A stretch of 64,000 nucleotides of DNA from Thermoflexus hugenholtzii JAD2 (GTDB lineage: Bacteria > Chloroflexota > Anaerolineae > Thermoflexales > Thermoflexaceae), in contig NZ_FYEK01000020.1 of assembly GCF_900187885.1 (NCBI RefSeq), positions 26,234 through 90,233 of the forward strand, given 5' to 3'. The notes beneath the pieces are model-generated. The model was not told the origin of the DNA. It ran no database searches and saw only the letters and a list, made by a program, of their open reading frames with translations. The first letter of the stretch is position 1. Each line of letters starts with the position of its first letter. Of this stretch, positions 11,252-19,458 are shown in pieces. Position numbers and translations under genes: made by a program.

Positions 11252-11279
11252 TTGAAAGATCTGCTTAAAATTCTTAAAA
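11252..11279 (+). promoter_or_regulatory. possible promoter of the DUF2089 cassette
   Basis: TTGAAA (11252-11257) and TTAAAA (11274-11279) are 16 bases apart inside a conspicuously AT-rich stretch, 36 bases before the DUF2089 start. Confidence 0.5.
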
Positions 11280-11314
11280 AGAGATTTTTTAATTTCCTCG
11301 AGGGATATGGGGGG

Positions 11315-11704
11315 ATGAACAGGTGGCTGGGGGTGTGTCCGGTGTGTGGGGCGGGGCTGGAGGTGGTGGCCCTGCAGTGTCCGGCCTGTGAGGCGCGGAT
11401 TGAGGGGCGGTTCCGTCTGGGGCGGCTGGCGCGGTTGACGCCGGAGCAGCTGGCCTTTGTGGAGCTGTTCCTGCGGAGCGAGGGGAAGTTCACCCGCCTG
11501 GAGAGCCTGACGGGGCTTTCGTATCCGACGCTGCGCAAGCGGCTGCAGGAGATCCTGCGGGCGATGGGCTATGAGGCGGAGGAGGAAGCGCCCCCCGGCC
11601 CGGAGGAGCGGCGACAGATCCTGGAGGAGCTGGCGGCAGGCCGGATTTCCTATGAGGAGGCGTTGCGACGGCTCCGTGGCCGCCCGGGATCTCCGGAGGC
11701 GTGA
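11315..11704 (+). CDS. DUF2089 family zinc-ribbon regulator-like protein
   Basis: This 129-residue protein has a zinc-ribbon with two CxxC pairs (CPVCG and CPAC) at its N-terminus. A helical domain follows (RLARLTPEQLAFVELFLRS, then LTGLSYPTLRKRLQEIL) that looks like a helix-turn-helix. A C-terminal segment (RRQILEELAAGRISYEEALRRL) resembles the SHOCT-like helix pair. This is the DUF2089 pattern; the family is thought to be regulatory but its targets are not established. The ATG at 11315 is preferred to 11252, because the longer frame reads through the AT-rich promoter-like stretch. One base separates its stop from the acetyltransferase start. Confidence 0.85.
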   Translation: MNRWLGVCPVCGAGLEVVALQCPACEARIEGRFRLGRLARLTPEQLAFVELFLRSEGKFTRLESLTGLSYPTLRKRLQEILRAMGYEAEEEAPPGPEERRQILEELAAGRISYEEALRRLRGRPGSPEA

Positions 11705-11705
11705 G

Positions 11706-12692
11706 ATGGTGATCACGGCCCGCCGGGGAGCGAATCGAGGGTTGCGGCCTGCCGACGTGCGGCGGGATCTGCGGGGGATCGCCGATTTGCTGGCGGAGGC
11801 CTTCGCGGGGGAGCTGGATGAGGCGGGCTGGCGGATCCTGCGGGAGATGCGCTTCTGGGCGCGGTGGGGATGGCTGTTGCGCGCGCTGGAGTGGTTCCTC
11901 CCTCCCGGGGAGGCCTTCGCCCCTGGCTACGTCTGGGTGGAGGACGGCCGCATCGTGGGTTACACGATGGTCCGCCGCCTCCGGCCGGGCTCAGGGGACT
12001 GGCTGATCGCCAATGTGGCAGTGGCGGAGGGGTTCCGGGGGAGGGGGATCGGCCGGGCCCTGGTCTCCGCGTGCCTGGAATACGCCCGGGCTTCCGGGGC
12101 CCGCCGGGCTGTCCTTCAGGTCCGGGCGGACAACACGCCTGCTCTCCAGCTATATCGGTCGCTGGGGTTTCAGGAGATCGGGCGGATCCAGCTTTGGCGG
12201 CGGGAGACGGGAGGGCATGCGGGACAGCTGGGAGCGGCCATCTTGGAGATCCCGGGATGCTGGGTGCGCCCCGCCCGGGCGGCGGAGCTTTCCCCCCTGA
12301 TGGCGCATGTCGCGGCCTGGGAGAACCCGGCGATGCGCCTGTTTGAGCCCCTGGATCTCCTCCCGACCGCTCTGGTTTGGGGACCTCTTCGGCCGTGCGG
12401 GAGGGGGCTCTGGGTGCTGGAGGCGGAGGATGGCAGGATGCTGGGCCTAGCGGCCTGGACGCGGCGGGAGGGCCGCTGGACGCTCCGGCCCTTCGTGGAT
12501 CCTTCAGCGACGCCGCTGCAAGTCCAGTGGCTGGTGACCGCCGCTTTGCAGGAGGCTCCTCGGGGCCTCCCGCTCGTGGCCCTCACCGGCGGGGAGCCTG
12601 CTCTCTCCGCTGCTTTGCTGGCCGCTGGGTTCCAGCTGGCGCGTACGTTGATCGGCATGGGTTGCGACCTGAGCGCAGCGTCCCCGCGTTGA
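11706..12692 (+). CDS. GNAT family N-acetyltransferase
   Basis: This 328-residue protein has a clear GNAT domain over about residues 15-170. The acetyl-CoA loop is VAEGFRGRGIGRALVSACLEYA, followed by VRADNTPALQLYRSLGF. Residues 175-328 look like a second, degenerate GNAT-like half that lacks the R/Q-x-x-G-x-G/A loop. The substrate cannot be inferred. The start one base after the DUF2089 stop points to one transcript. Confidence 0.85.
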   Translation: MVITARRGANRGLRPADVRRDLRGIADLLAEAFAGELDEAGWRILREMRFWARWGWLLRALEWFLPPGEAFAPGYVWVEDGRIVGYTMVRRLRPGSGDWLIANVAVAEGFRGRGIGRALVSACLEYARASGARRAVLQVRADNTPALQLYRSLGFQEIGRIQLWRRETGGHAGQLGAAILEIPGCWVRPARAAELSPLMAHVAAWENPAMRLFEPLDLLPTALVWGPLRPCGRGLWVLEAEDGRMLGLAAWTRREGRWTLRPFVDPSATPLQVQWLVTAALQEAPRGLPLVALTGGEPALSAALLAAGFQLARTLIGMGCDLSAASPR

Positions 12693-12734
12693 TGGGAAAA
12701 CGCCGCGCACGACCCTTTTCATCAGGAGGCACCG

Positions 12735-13103
12735 ATGACGCGGGATGTGGAGTGGCTGCGGATCCTGAAGATGATCGAAGCCGGGCAGATCACCGCCGAG
12801 CAGGGCCTGGAGCTGCTGCGGGCCCTCCAGGAGGCGGAGGAGGCGGAGGGCTCTCCTTTATCGACCGGCCGCTGGTTGCGCATCCGGGTCACCGATGTGG
12901 CCACCGGACGCCCCCGGGTGCATGTGAACGTCCCGCTGCGCCTGCTGGATCTGGGGCTGCGGATCGGTGAGCGGCTGGCGCCGGAGATCGCGGGGCTGGA
13001 CCTCCAGAAGTGGCTCGAACAGCTGCGGGCGAGCGGCAGCGGGAAGCTGGTGGAGGTCCTGGACGAAGAGGAGGGCGAGCGCGTGGAGATCACCGTGGAG
13101 TGA
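12735..13103 (+). CDS. SHOCT-like domain protein of the DUF2089 cassette
   Basis: This 122-residue protein starts with the short helical SHOCT-like unit (ILKMIEAGQITAEQGLELLRALQEAEE), the same kind of module as at the end of the DUF2089 protein. A beta-rich region follows (LRIRVTDVATGRPRVHVNVPLRLLDLGLRIG). The organisation resembles proteins encoded beside DUF2089 and LiaX/YvlB-like genes in Firmicutes and Chloroflexota. A strong AGGAGG lies 7 bases before the ATG. It has no signal peptide or membrane helix and is probably cytoplasmic. The molecular role is unknown. Confidence 0.75.
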   Translation: MTRDVEWLRILKMIEAGQITAEQGLELLRALQEAEEAEGSPLSTGRWLRIRVTDVATGRPRVHVNVPLRLLDLGLRIGERLAPEIAGLDLQKWLEQLRASGSGKLVEVLDEEEGERVEITVE

Positions 13104-13133
13104 GCGCGAGGATCTCGTCTTGGGAGCGCTTCG

Positions 13134-14372
13134 ATGCGATCTCCGGACGGCATCTCGCGGGCCTTCTGGGCCGTCTGGATCGCGCACGCCCTCTCCCTGT
13201 TCGGGAGCATGCTGATCCAGTTCGCCCTGGTCTGGTGGATCGCCCGCACCACGGACTCCGCCACCGCCCTCTCCGTCGCCACATTGCTGATTCTCCTGCC
13301 GGGGGTCCTGCTGGGGCCGGTGATCGGTGCCTTAGTGGACCGCTGGGATCGCCGGGGGATCATGCTGGGGGCCGATGGGGGGATGGCGGCCATCACCCTC
13401 TTCCTGATCCTGCTTGCTCGGGCCGACATGTTGCATTTGGGCCCGATCTACGCGGCCCTGTTCCTCCGGTCCATCCTGGAAACCTTCCACTGGTCCGCCC
13501 TTCAGGCCTCAATCGCCCTGCTGGTCCCGGAGCGTTATCTCGCTCGCATCGCCGGGCTGAACCAGGCCTTGAGCGGGGCCCTGAATATGGTCGCTCCTCC
13601 CGCCGGGGCGCTCCTGCTGGGCCTCCTTCCCCTCCCGGGGGTGCTGCTCGTGGATGTAGTGACGGCGGCACTGGCGATGCTGGCCCTGGGGTTCGTGCGG
13701 ATCCCTTATCCAGGGGGCTTCGGCCCGGCGCGGCCTGTGGGATGGCAAGAAATCCGGGAAGGCCTGGAGTATGTGCGGCGATGGTCAGGGGCGTTGATCC
13801 TGATGGGGATGGGGGCGCTGATCAACTTCCTGGTGAACCCGGCGTTTGCGCTGCTTCCGCTGCTGGTGATTCGGCATTTCCGGGGCGGCGCCCTGGAGCT
13901 GGGCGCTCTGGAATCCGCCTGGGGGGCTGGGATCATCAGCGGCGGGCTCCTTCTGGGCGCGTGGGGAGGCTTCCGTCGGCGCATTCACACCACCCTGGTC
14001 GGGCTGATCGGGATGGGGGCAGCGATCCTCTCGCTGGGGCTTCTTCCCGCCGGGGCCTTTCCGTTCGCGCTGGGTGTGATGTTCGTGGGAGGCCTGATGA
14101 ACGTGCTGACCAACGGGCCGATCCTGGCCATCCTCCAGGCGGTGGTGCCACCTGCCCTGCAGGGTCGGGTGCTGACGGTGGTCTCCAGCGTCGTCGGTCT
14201 CATCTCTCCTCTGGGGATGGCCATCGCCGGGCCGGTGGCGGATGCCCTGGGCGTGCGCGTCTGGTTTGTGGCCGGAGGGCTGGCCTGCGCCCTGGCGGGG
14301 GGGATCGGCCTGGGGATCCCTTCCGTAGTGCAGATGGAGGAGCAGGCGCCGGCCGGGGTCGCTGAGCCATGA
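13134..14372 (+). CDS. MFS transporter
   Basis: This 412-residue protein has about 12 hydrophobic helices and MFS features, including VIGALVDRWDRRGIMLGAD after helix 2 (the MFS motif A position) and a repeat of the pattern in the second half (GPVADALG). The subgroup resembles MFS_3-type drug or macrolide efflux proteins, but the substrate is not readable. It lies 30 bases after the SHOCT-like gene and is probably the last gene of that cassette. Confidence 0.85.
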   Translation: MRSPDGISRAFWAVWIAHALSLFGSMLIQFALVWWIARTTDSATALSVATLLILLPGVLLGPVIGALVDRWDRRGIMLGADGGMAAITLFLILLARADMLHLGPIYAALFLRSILETFHWSALQASIALLVPERYLARIAGLNQALSGALNMVAPPAGALLLGLLPLPGVLLVDVVTAALAMLALGFVRIPYPGGFGPARPVGWQEIREGLEYVRRWSGALILMGMGALINFLVNPAFALLPLLVIRHFRGGALELGALESAWGAGIISGGLLLGAWGGFRRRIHTTLVGLIGMGAAILSLGLLPAGAFPFALGVMFVGGLMNVLTNGPILAILQAVVPPALQGRVLTVVSSVVGLISPLGMAIAGPVADALGVRVWFVAGGLACALAGGIGLGIPSVVQMEEQAPAGVAEP

Positions 14373-14481
14373 GAGGTGGGGAAGGGAGATGCTCCCCCAG
14401 ACCGGCCTTCCTTCGTGGTAGAGAAGCCACGCTGCGCCCGGCGTTGAAGCGGTATCCAGCGTTTCGGTAAGGAGGAGGACG

Positions 14482-15393
14482 ATGCCCTGGCGTTTCGGTG
14501 TTCAGCTCCTTCAGGCTCCGTTGCTCCTGGAGCTCCTGTGGCCCCCAGCGTCGGGCGTCCGGGGGGAGACCTGGGTGGATGCCGCAGAGCTGGCGGGGCG
14601 GATCGCGGATCGTGGGTTCCATCTGATCGAGCTGAACCCCGACCTTCAGGTGGTGCTCCCGGAGTCCTTCGCCCTCCCCGCGCTTCGCCGCTTGCAGGAC
14701 CTGAAACAAGCGCGGGGCCTGCGCTACACGGTCCATCTTCCGCTCTGGACGCTGGATCCCTCCAGCCCGGTGGAGGGGATCCGTCGCGCTTCCGTGGATG
14801 TGCTGGTGGAAGCGGTGTTCCGTCTGGCCCCGCTGGAGCCGGAGGTCTATGTGCTTCACGGGGCGGGGCCCCTGGCTGCGGAGTTCTTCACGTTGCCGGG
14901 CCTTCCGGGAGGCCCCCGTTTGGCGCTCATGCGCCGGTTCCAGGAACAGGCGGCGCGCAGCATCGAGGAGCTGTTGCGACGCACCGGCCTGCCCTCCCGC
15001 TCCCTGGCCCTGGAGACGATCCAGTTCCCTCTGGAGCTCACCTTGGAGCTGGCGGAGGCGCTGGATCTCTCCATCTGCTTTGACACCGGCCATGTGATCT
15101 CCCGGCAGCCGGGCCCGGTGGGCTTCGGGGAGGCCCTGGCGCGTTGCCTCCCCCGCCTGGCGGAGGTGCACCTGCATGATGGCGATTATCGCGAGCGGCC
15201 TGATGGCTCTGTCGCCTGGGCCGATCATCTTCCCCTCGGGGAGGGAGCGGTCCCGGTGGGGGAGCTCTTCCGGGCCCTGGAGGCCCATGGGTTCGCCGGG
15301 CCGGTGATCTTCGAGCTGAGCCTGGATGCTGCTGAGGCCTCCCTGGCTTTCCTGAGGCAGGCGGGCCTGGCGGGATCGCCTTTCGAAGTGTGA
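14482..15393 (+). CDS. TIM-barrel (AP endonuclease 2 / sugar isomerase-like) protein
   Basis: This 303-residue protein looks like the xylose-isomerase-like TIM-barrel superfamily (AP_endonuc_2). Metal-binding-type residues are seen in TVHLPLW, YVLHGAG, ALETIQFP, ICFDTGHVIS, VHLHDGDYRERPDG (with DHLPLGEGAVP after it) and VIFELS. The last motif set resembles sugar phosphate isomerases/epimerases and also CbiR-like cobamide phosphodiesterases; I cannot choose between them. No cobalamin genes are near. A strong AAGGAGGAGG precedes the ATG. Confidence 0.7.
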   Translation: MPWRFGVQLLQAPLLLELLWPPASGVRGETWVDAAELAGRIADRGFHLIELNPDLQVVLPESFALPALRRLQDLKQARGLRYTVHLPLWTLDPSSPVEGIRRASVDVLVEAVFRLAPLEPEVYVLHGAGPLAAEFFTLPGLPGGPRLALMRRFQEQAARSIEELLRRTGLPSRSLALETIQFPLELTLELAEALDLSICFDTGHVISRQPGPVGFGEALARCLPRLAEVHLHDGDYRERPDGSVAWADHLPLGEGAVPVGELFRALEAHGFAGPVIFELSLDAAEASLAFLRQAGLAGSPFEV

Positions 15394-15419
15394 GGCGTGG
15401 GGGAAGGATCCGTCAGGCC

Positions 15420-16547
15420 CTATGTGGGGGTTTCCACCTCGTCTTCCCCCGGCCCTTCCTCGGGGATCTCTTGGGGGGCGAAGGCCCTCCCGTCCTGCAG
15501 CCACCACACCCCCCGCGCCCGAGCCATCCGCCGCGCCGGCGCCGTCAATTCCTTCGCCGCCACCACCGGGATCACCTCCGCCTCCAAAGCCCGGGCGAAG
15601 ATAGCCGCCCGCTCCGCCGCCCGGGCCACGTCCTTCGTGGTCCCCTGCCAGGAAATCTCCACCGCCAGAACCACCCGGCGGTCCTCCCGCCGGTGGAAGC
15701 CCTCCACCAGCGCGTCCAGAGGGGCAGCCCGGTCGACCTCTTCTTCCGTGATGCGCCCAGCCGCCTCGGCCTCCTCCAGGATCTCCATCTTGCGCACATC
15801 GGGGACGACGATGGCCCGCCGCAGCAGGGGGCGGAAGAGGGCAGCAGGCTTTTCGGTGTAGAGGGCTTCCAGGCGCATCGACTTGAGCTGCCCCAGGTCC
15901 CGGCTGTGGTCCTCCTGGCGGCGCTCCACCCGGTCCACCCGCTCGGTCAGGATCCGGAGGGCCTCAGCCAGTTCGGCAAACCGACGATCGGTCTCGACCC
16001 GGTAGGCGGCGAACTCCTCGTAGTGACGGCGTTGGGCTTCGGCCAGCTCGGCGAAGCGACGATCGGTTTCGGCGCGGAACTCCAGGAACTCCTGGCGGTG
16101 AGCGGCGAAGGCCTCGGCCAGGCGCTGGAGGTTCTCCTCGGTGCGGCGCTGGGCCTCGGCCAGACCGAGCTGGGTCTGGGCCAGATTGCCCACGATCTCG
16201 CTTAGGTGATGAACAGTTTCAGTGAGGTGATGAACCGTCTCAGTCAGGTTACGGACCGCCGTGCTGAGCTCTTCGAGGCGGGCGTTGACCTGGGCCTGGT
16301 GGGCTAGGAACTCCTGACGGTGGTTCACAAAGGCCTCGCTCAGACGGCGAACGGCTTCCGCCAGCTCCGTGAACCGGCGTTCGGTTTCCGCCCGAAGCTG
16401 GGCCAGCTCGTCCCGCAGGTCTGCCAGCTCAGTGGGCATGCGGAGGACCTCCTCCGAGGCCAGCAGGGCCCAGAGGACCTTCCGCCATTCGGGGTGGGCC
16501 TGCAAGAGGGCGACCAGATCCCGCAGGTCTTCCGCCGTCAGTGCCAT
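15420..16547 (-). CDS. long coiled-coil protein with C-terminal nuclease-like domain
   Basis: This 375-residue protein starts with MALTAEDLRDLVALLQAHPEWR. Next come about 200 residues of heptad coiled coil, with near-exact internal repeats of the pattern FRAETDRRFAELAEAQRR and tandem HHLTETV units. The last 140 residues form a compact alpha/beta domain (RRAIVVPDVRKME, VVLAVEISWQGTTKDVARAA, EVIPVVAAKELT). That layout resembles DUF3782-type proteins, which have been linked to the PD-(D/E)XK nuclease fold; the link is inference because the catalytic ExK is not clear. The ATG at 16547 follows AAGGAGG. Confidence 0.7.
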   Translation of the reverse strand: MALTAEDLRDLVALLQAHPEWRKVLWALLASEEVLRMPTELADLRDELAQLRAETERRFTELAEAVRRLSEAFVNHRQEFLAHQAQVNARLEELSTAVRNLTETVHHLTETVHHLSEIVGNLAQTQLGLAEAQRRTEENLQRLAEAFAAHRQEFLEFRAETDRRFAELAEAQRRHYEEFAAYRVETDRRFAELAEALRILTERVDRVERRQEDHSRDLGQLKSMRLEALYTEKPAALFRPLLRRAIVVPDVRKMEILEEAEAAGRITEEEVDRAAPLDALVEGFHRREDRRVVLAVEISWQGTTKDVARAAERAAIFARALEAEVIPVVAAKELTAPARRMARARGVWWLQDGRAFAPQEIPEEGPGEDEVETPT

Positions 16548-16569
16548 CACGTGCCTCCTTCAACGCGAT

Positions 16570-16578
16570 ATTGTAACA
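16570..16578 (-). promoter_or_regulatory. extended -10 promoter of the coiled-coil gene
   Basis: On the minus strand TGTTACAAT (16578 to 16570) is an extended -10 element about 22 bases before the start codon. No strong -35 box is visible. Confidence 0.45.
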
Positions 16579-16646
16579 CAAAACAAGGGTTCGAAGACGG
16601 GTGTGAGATCCGTTGTGCGGATCGTCGTCCTCACCGACTCCGGGGC

Positions 16647-17144
16647 TCACTCTGCCATCCACCGCGGCTCGAAGGCGGCGGCCATCTCCCAGAAGAGGGC
16701 GATCTGGAGGATCGTGGTCATGTGCTCATAGGTGTGCTGGAGGGTCTTGGTAACGATCCAGGCCAGCGTCCGCGTTCCCCAGACCGTCCCCGACACCGGC
16801 CGGGTCCAGACCTCCGGCGGGAGGGGACGGGCCAGGGCGATGGTCTCCCGGCGGACGGCCTCCAGCTGCTCCAGCCAGCGGGCGGCGGGGATCTCCCGGG
16901 GCCAGGCGAGATCTTCATCCGGGACCTCGCCGGGAAGGAGGGGGCCTTGCAGGCCTAAGGCGTAGCGCATCTGGGGCAGGGCGATGTGGTGCTCATAGAA
17001 CCAGAGGTGGTAAAGATGGCGACGCACGGACCACTCGCCCAGGGCGGGGGGAGGGCGGCGCGCCTCCCGCTCCGGGGGGACCTGGGCGAGGGCCCAGCGC
17101 AGGTCCTCCAGCGTGGAGTCCAGGCGTCGGAGCAGCGCGTCCAT
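16647..17144 (-). CDS. DinB-like / DUF1572-type four-helix protein
   Basis: This 165-residue all-helical protein matches the DinB/YfiT-like fold: LGEWSVRRHLYHLWFYEHHIALPQM in the second helix region and LQHTYEHMTTILQIALFWE near the C-terminus. These supply the His residues that usually bind a metal in this superfamily. Members are often metal-dependent thiol-handling enzymes or have no known function. It reads toward the coiled-coil gene on the same strand, and the FadF-like gene ends 35 bases upstream of its start. Confidence 0.75.
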   Translation of the reverse strand: MDALLRRLDSTLEDLRWALAQVPPEREARRPPPALGEWSVRRHLYHLWFYEHHIALPQMRYALGLQGPLLPGEVPDEDLAWPREIPAARWLEQLEAVRRETIALARPLPPEVWTRPVSGTVWGTRTLAWIVTKTLQHTYEHMTTILQIALFWEMAAAFEPRWMAE

Positions 17145-17179
17145 CGCGACGCCGTAAGCAGCGCTCGGGTTCCTTAGGA

Positions 17180-19189
17180 TTAGGGCTCGATCACGGCTTC
17201 GGCCAGGATCTCCGCCACATCCCGCACCGGGAGCCGCTCGGCGACGCCCCGGGTTTGGGCGGCGGAGGTCAGCATCAGCTGGCAGAAGGGGCAGGCCACC
17301 GCCACCGCCTCCGGGCTTGTCCCTATGGCCTCGTCGAGCCGCTGGAGGTGGATGGGACGGGCCTGAGGGGTGTCCATCCAGACCTGGGCCCCGCCGGCGC
17401 CGCAGCAGAACCCCCGCTCCCGGCTCCGGGCCATCTCCACCAGCTCGGTCCCGCTCCTCTGTAGTAGGTGCCGCGGCGCATCGAAGATCCCGTTGTAACG
17501 GCCCAGATAGCAGGAATCGTGGAAGGTGAGCCGCCGGGAGACAGGGCGCCGGGGCTGGAGGCGCCCTTCTTCCAGCAAGCGGGCCAGGAACTCCGTGTGG
17601 TGGACCACCTCGAAGCGCCCGCCGAACTGTGGGTATTCGTTCCGGAAGGTGTTATAGCAGTGCGGGCACATGGTCAGCAAGGTGCGGAACTTATAAGCAC
17701 GCAGGGTCTCCAGGATGGCCTCGGTGGCCGCCACATACATCGCCTCGTGGCCCGCGCGGCGGGCCCACTCGGCCGTGCAGGTTTCTTCATCCCCCAGCAC
17801 GGCGAAGTCCACCCCCGCGGCCTGGAGCAGGCGGGCAATGGCCCGGGCGGTGCGCTGGCCGCCGGGATCGAAAGCCCCCGCGCAGCCCACCCAGAAGAGG
17901 ACCTCCGCCTCCCCCTTCTCCGCCATCACCGGGACGTCCAGGCCCTTCGCCCATTCCAGGCGCGAGGTCCGTTGCCCCCATGGGTTGCCCGCCCGCTCCG
18001 TGTTGCGGAACGTGTTGGAGAGGGAGGCCGGGACATCCCCTTCCATCAGGGTCAGGTAGCGTCGCATGCCCACGATGAGGTCCACGTGCTCGATCAGCAC
18101 CGGGCATTCGTGAACACAGGCGTAGCAGGTGGTGCAGGCCCACAGGGCCTCGCGCGGGGTCACCGCCCCAGTTAGGACGATGCGTTCCTCATCCACCCGG
18201 ATGGGGGCGAAGGGGTTCAAGGTGGGCGGCAGCAGGGCGTGGAGGGTGTTTCGCACGTCCAGCACCACCTGCTTGGGGTTGAGGGGCGTCCCGGCGGCGT
18301 AGGCTGGGCAAGCCGCCTGACACCGGCCGCACTCGGTGCAGGCCTCCCCGTTGAGCAGCTGCACCCAGGTCAGATCCCGCAACGTCTCGATGCCCAGCCG
18401 TTCTGCTGTCTCCAGGTCCGGGATCGGCGTCAGGGCCCCGTTGGGCCGGTCCATGCGGGAGAAGAACACGTTGAGGGTGGAGGAGACGATGTGAACCAGG
18501 AAGCCCACCGGGATGAAGACGTAGGTGAGGCCGGCCAGGGCGGCGTGGAAGGCCCAGGTCGCCTGATGGAGGGGACGCAGGAATTCTTCCCCCAGGCCCA
18601 TGGCGATCCAGAGCTGGCCCAACCCCCATCCCATAAAGGAAGCGGGCCCCCAGGGCGGGCGCTGCACGGCCATGCGGAAGGATTCCAGGAGCCAGCCGGT
18701 GATGATGAGGACGGCCAGCCAGGCCATGGCCAGATCGAAGCGGCGGCCGTAGCTCAGCTTGGGCGGGCGGGCAGCGTATCGACGCCATGCGAGGACTCCC
18801 ATCCCGATCAGGGCGAGCAGGGTGAAGAGATCCAGCACGAACTCGTAGACCAGATAGATCTCCCCCCGCAGGAACTTGAACAGGTCCGCGTCGATGAAGG
18901 CCAGGGTGGTCCCGATGAAGAAGATCACGAATCCCCAGAACAGCGAGGCGTGGGAGAGGCCCCCAACGGGGTCCCGAATCACCCGGCGCTGCCCCAGGAC
19001 ATAGATCAGGACCCGCTTCAGGCGCTCCGGAAGGCGATCGAAACGCATCTCCGGCCGGCCGACGGCCCACCAGATCCGAATGCGTCGATAAAAGGAAAGA
19101 AGGAAGATGGCCAGACAGAGGGCATGGAAGGCGTAGACGGCCGGCTGGGCCCATGCAGGCATGTTCCAGAGGTTGATCCGCTCGGGCAT
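17180..19189 (-). CDS. membrane Fe-S oxidoreductase (FadF/EtfD/HdrD-like)
   Basis: This 669-residue protein joins an N-terminal cytochrome-b-like membrane domain (about residues 1-260, related to nitrate reductase gamma) to an Fe-S module. Two 4Fe-4S motifs are visible, CTECGRCQAACP and CTTCYACVHECP. Two CCG-type cysteine domains follow, with CPHCYNTF, FHDSCYLGR, GFCCGAGG and CPFCQLML. This order matches B. subtilis FadF and EtfD-type proteins, which pass electrons from electron-transfer flavoprotein to the quinone pool, and HdrD-like reductases. No etfAB or fixC gene is in the window, so the donor is unknown. Confidence 0.85.
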   Translation of the reverse strand: MPERINLWNMPAWAQPAVYAFHALCLAIFLLSFYRRIRIWWAVGRPEMRFDRLPERLKRVLIYVLGQRRVIRDPVGGLSHASLFWGFVIFFIGTTLAFIDADLFKFLRGEIYLVYEFVLDLFTLLALIGMGVLAWRRYAARPPKLSYGRRFDLAMAWLAVLIITGWLLESFRMAVQRPPWGPASFMGWGLGQLWIAMGLGEEFLRPLHQATWAFHAALAGLTYVFIPVGFLVHIVSSTLNVFFSRMDRPNGALTPIPDLETAERLGIETLRDLTWVQLLNGEACTECGRCQAACPAYAAGTPLNPKQVVLDVRNTLHALLPPTLNPFAPIRVDEERIVLTGAVTPREALWACTTCYACVHECPVLIEHVDLIVGMRRYLTLMEGDVPASLSNTFRNTERAGNPWGQRTSRLEWAKGLDVPVMAEKGEAEVLFWVGCAGAFDPGGQRTARAIARLLQAAGVDFAVLGDEETCTAEWARRAGHEAMYVAATEAILETLRAYKFRTLLTMCPHCYNTFRNEYPQFGGRFEVVHHTEFLARLLEEGRLQPRRPVSRRLTFHDSCYLGRYNGIFDAPRHLLQRSGTELVEMARSRERGFCCGAGGAQVWMDTPQARPIHLQRLDEAIGTSPEAVAVACPFCQLMLTSAAQTRGVAERLPVRDVAEILAEAVIEP

Positions 19190-19240
19190 CGCGACTCCCT
19201 CCCGCGGACGGGATCCATGCGGCGCTGGAGCGCGGTTTTG

Positions 19241-19249
19241 AGTTTAGCA
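19241..19249 (-). promoter_or_regulatory. possible extended -10 of the Fe-S oxidoreductase gene
   Basis: On the minus strand TGCTAAACT (19249 to 19241) lies about 52 bases before the start codon. The upstream -35 region is poor. Confidence 0.35.
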
Positions 19250-19298
19250 CAGAGGGTGTTCGGGAGATGTTCAGATGGGGCAGTGGCGCGGGGATCGA

Positions 19299-19327
19299 TT
19301 GGACAGTATCGGAAGATCTGGTATAAA
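19299..19327 (+). promoter_or_regulatory. sigma-70 promoter of the fluoride-riboswitch operon
   Basis: TTGGAC (19299-19304) and TATAAA (19322-19327, within TATAAAAT) are separated by exactly 17 bases. Transcription would start about 15 bases before the riboswitch. Confidence 0.8.
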
Positions 19328-19349
19328 ATAGAAACACAAGAATGAATCC

Positions 19350-19418
19350 GGTGATGAGGCTCGCCGGGCGGGGGATCCCCGCGAACTGCCATGCGAGGCA
19401 TGGCTGATAGCCTCTATC
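19350..19418 (+). ncRNA. fluoride (crcB-motif) riboswitch
   Basis: The sequence follows the crcB-motif consensus: GGTGATGAGGCTCGCC at 19350-19365, a variable hairpin (GGGCGGGGGATCCCCGC region), GAACTGCC at 19383-19390, and GGCTGATAGCCTCTA at 19402-19416. P1 is formed by GATGAGGC with GCCTCTATC. This closely resembles the crystallised Thermotoga aptamer, including the pseudoknot partner CGCC. The class binds fluoride through Mg ions and usually turns genes on. The 3' P1 strand is shared with the terminator stem that follows, so the two structures exclude each other. Confidence 0.93.
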
Positions 19419-19442
19419 CCGAAGCGGGATAGAGGCTTTTTT
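19410..19442 (+). terminator. fluoride-riboswitch terminator
   Basis: GCCTCTATCCCG (19410-19421) pairs perfectly with CGGGATAGAGGC (19425-19436) over a 3-base loop and is followed by TTTTTT. The 5' arm overlaps aptamer P1, giving an on-switch when fluoride stabilises the aptamer. Confidence 0.9.
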
Positions 19443-19458
19443 GTTGGAGGGTGAGCGG

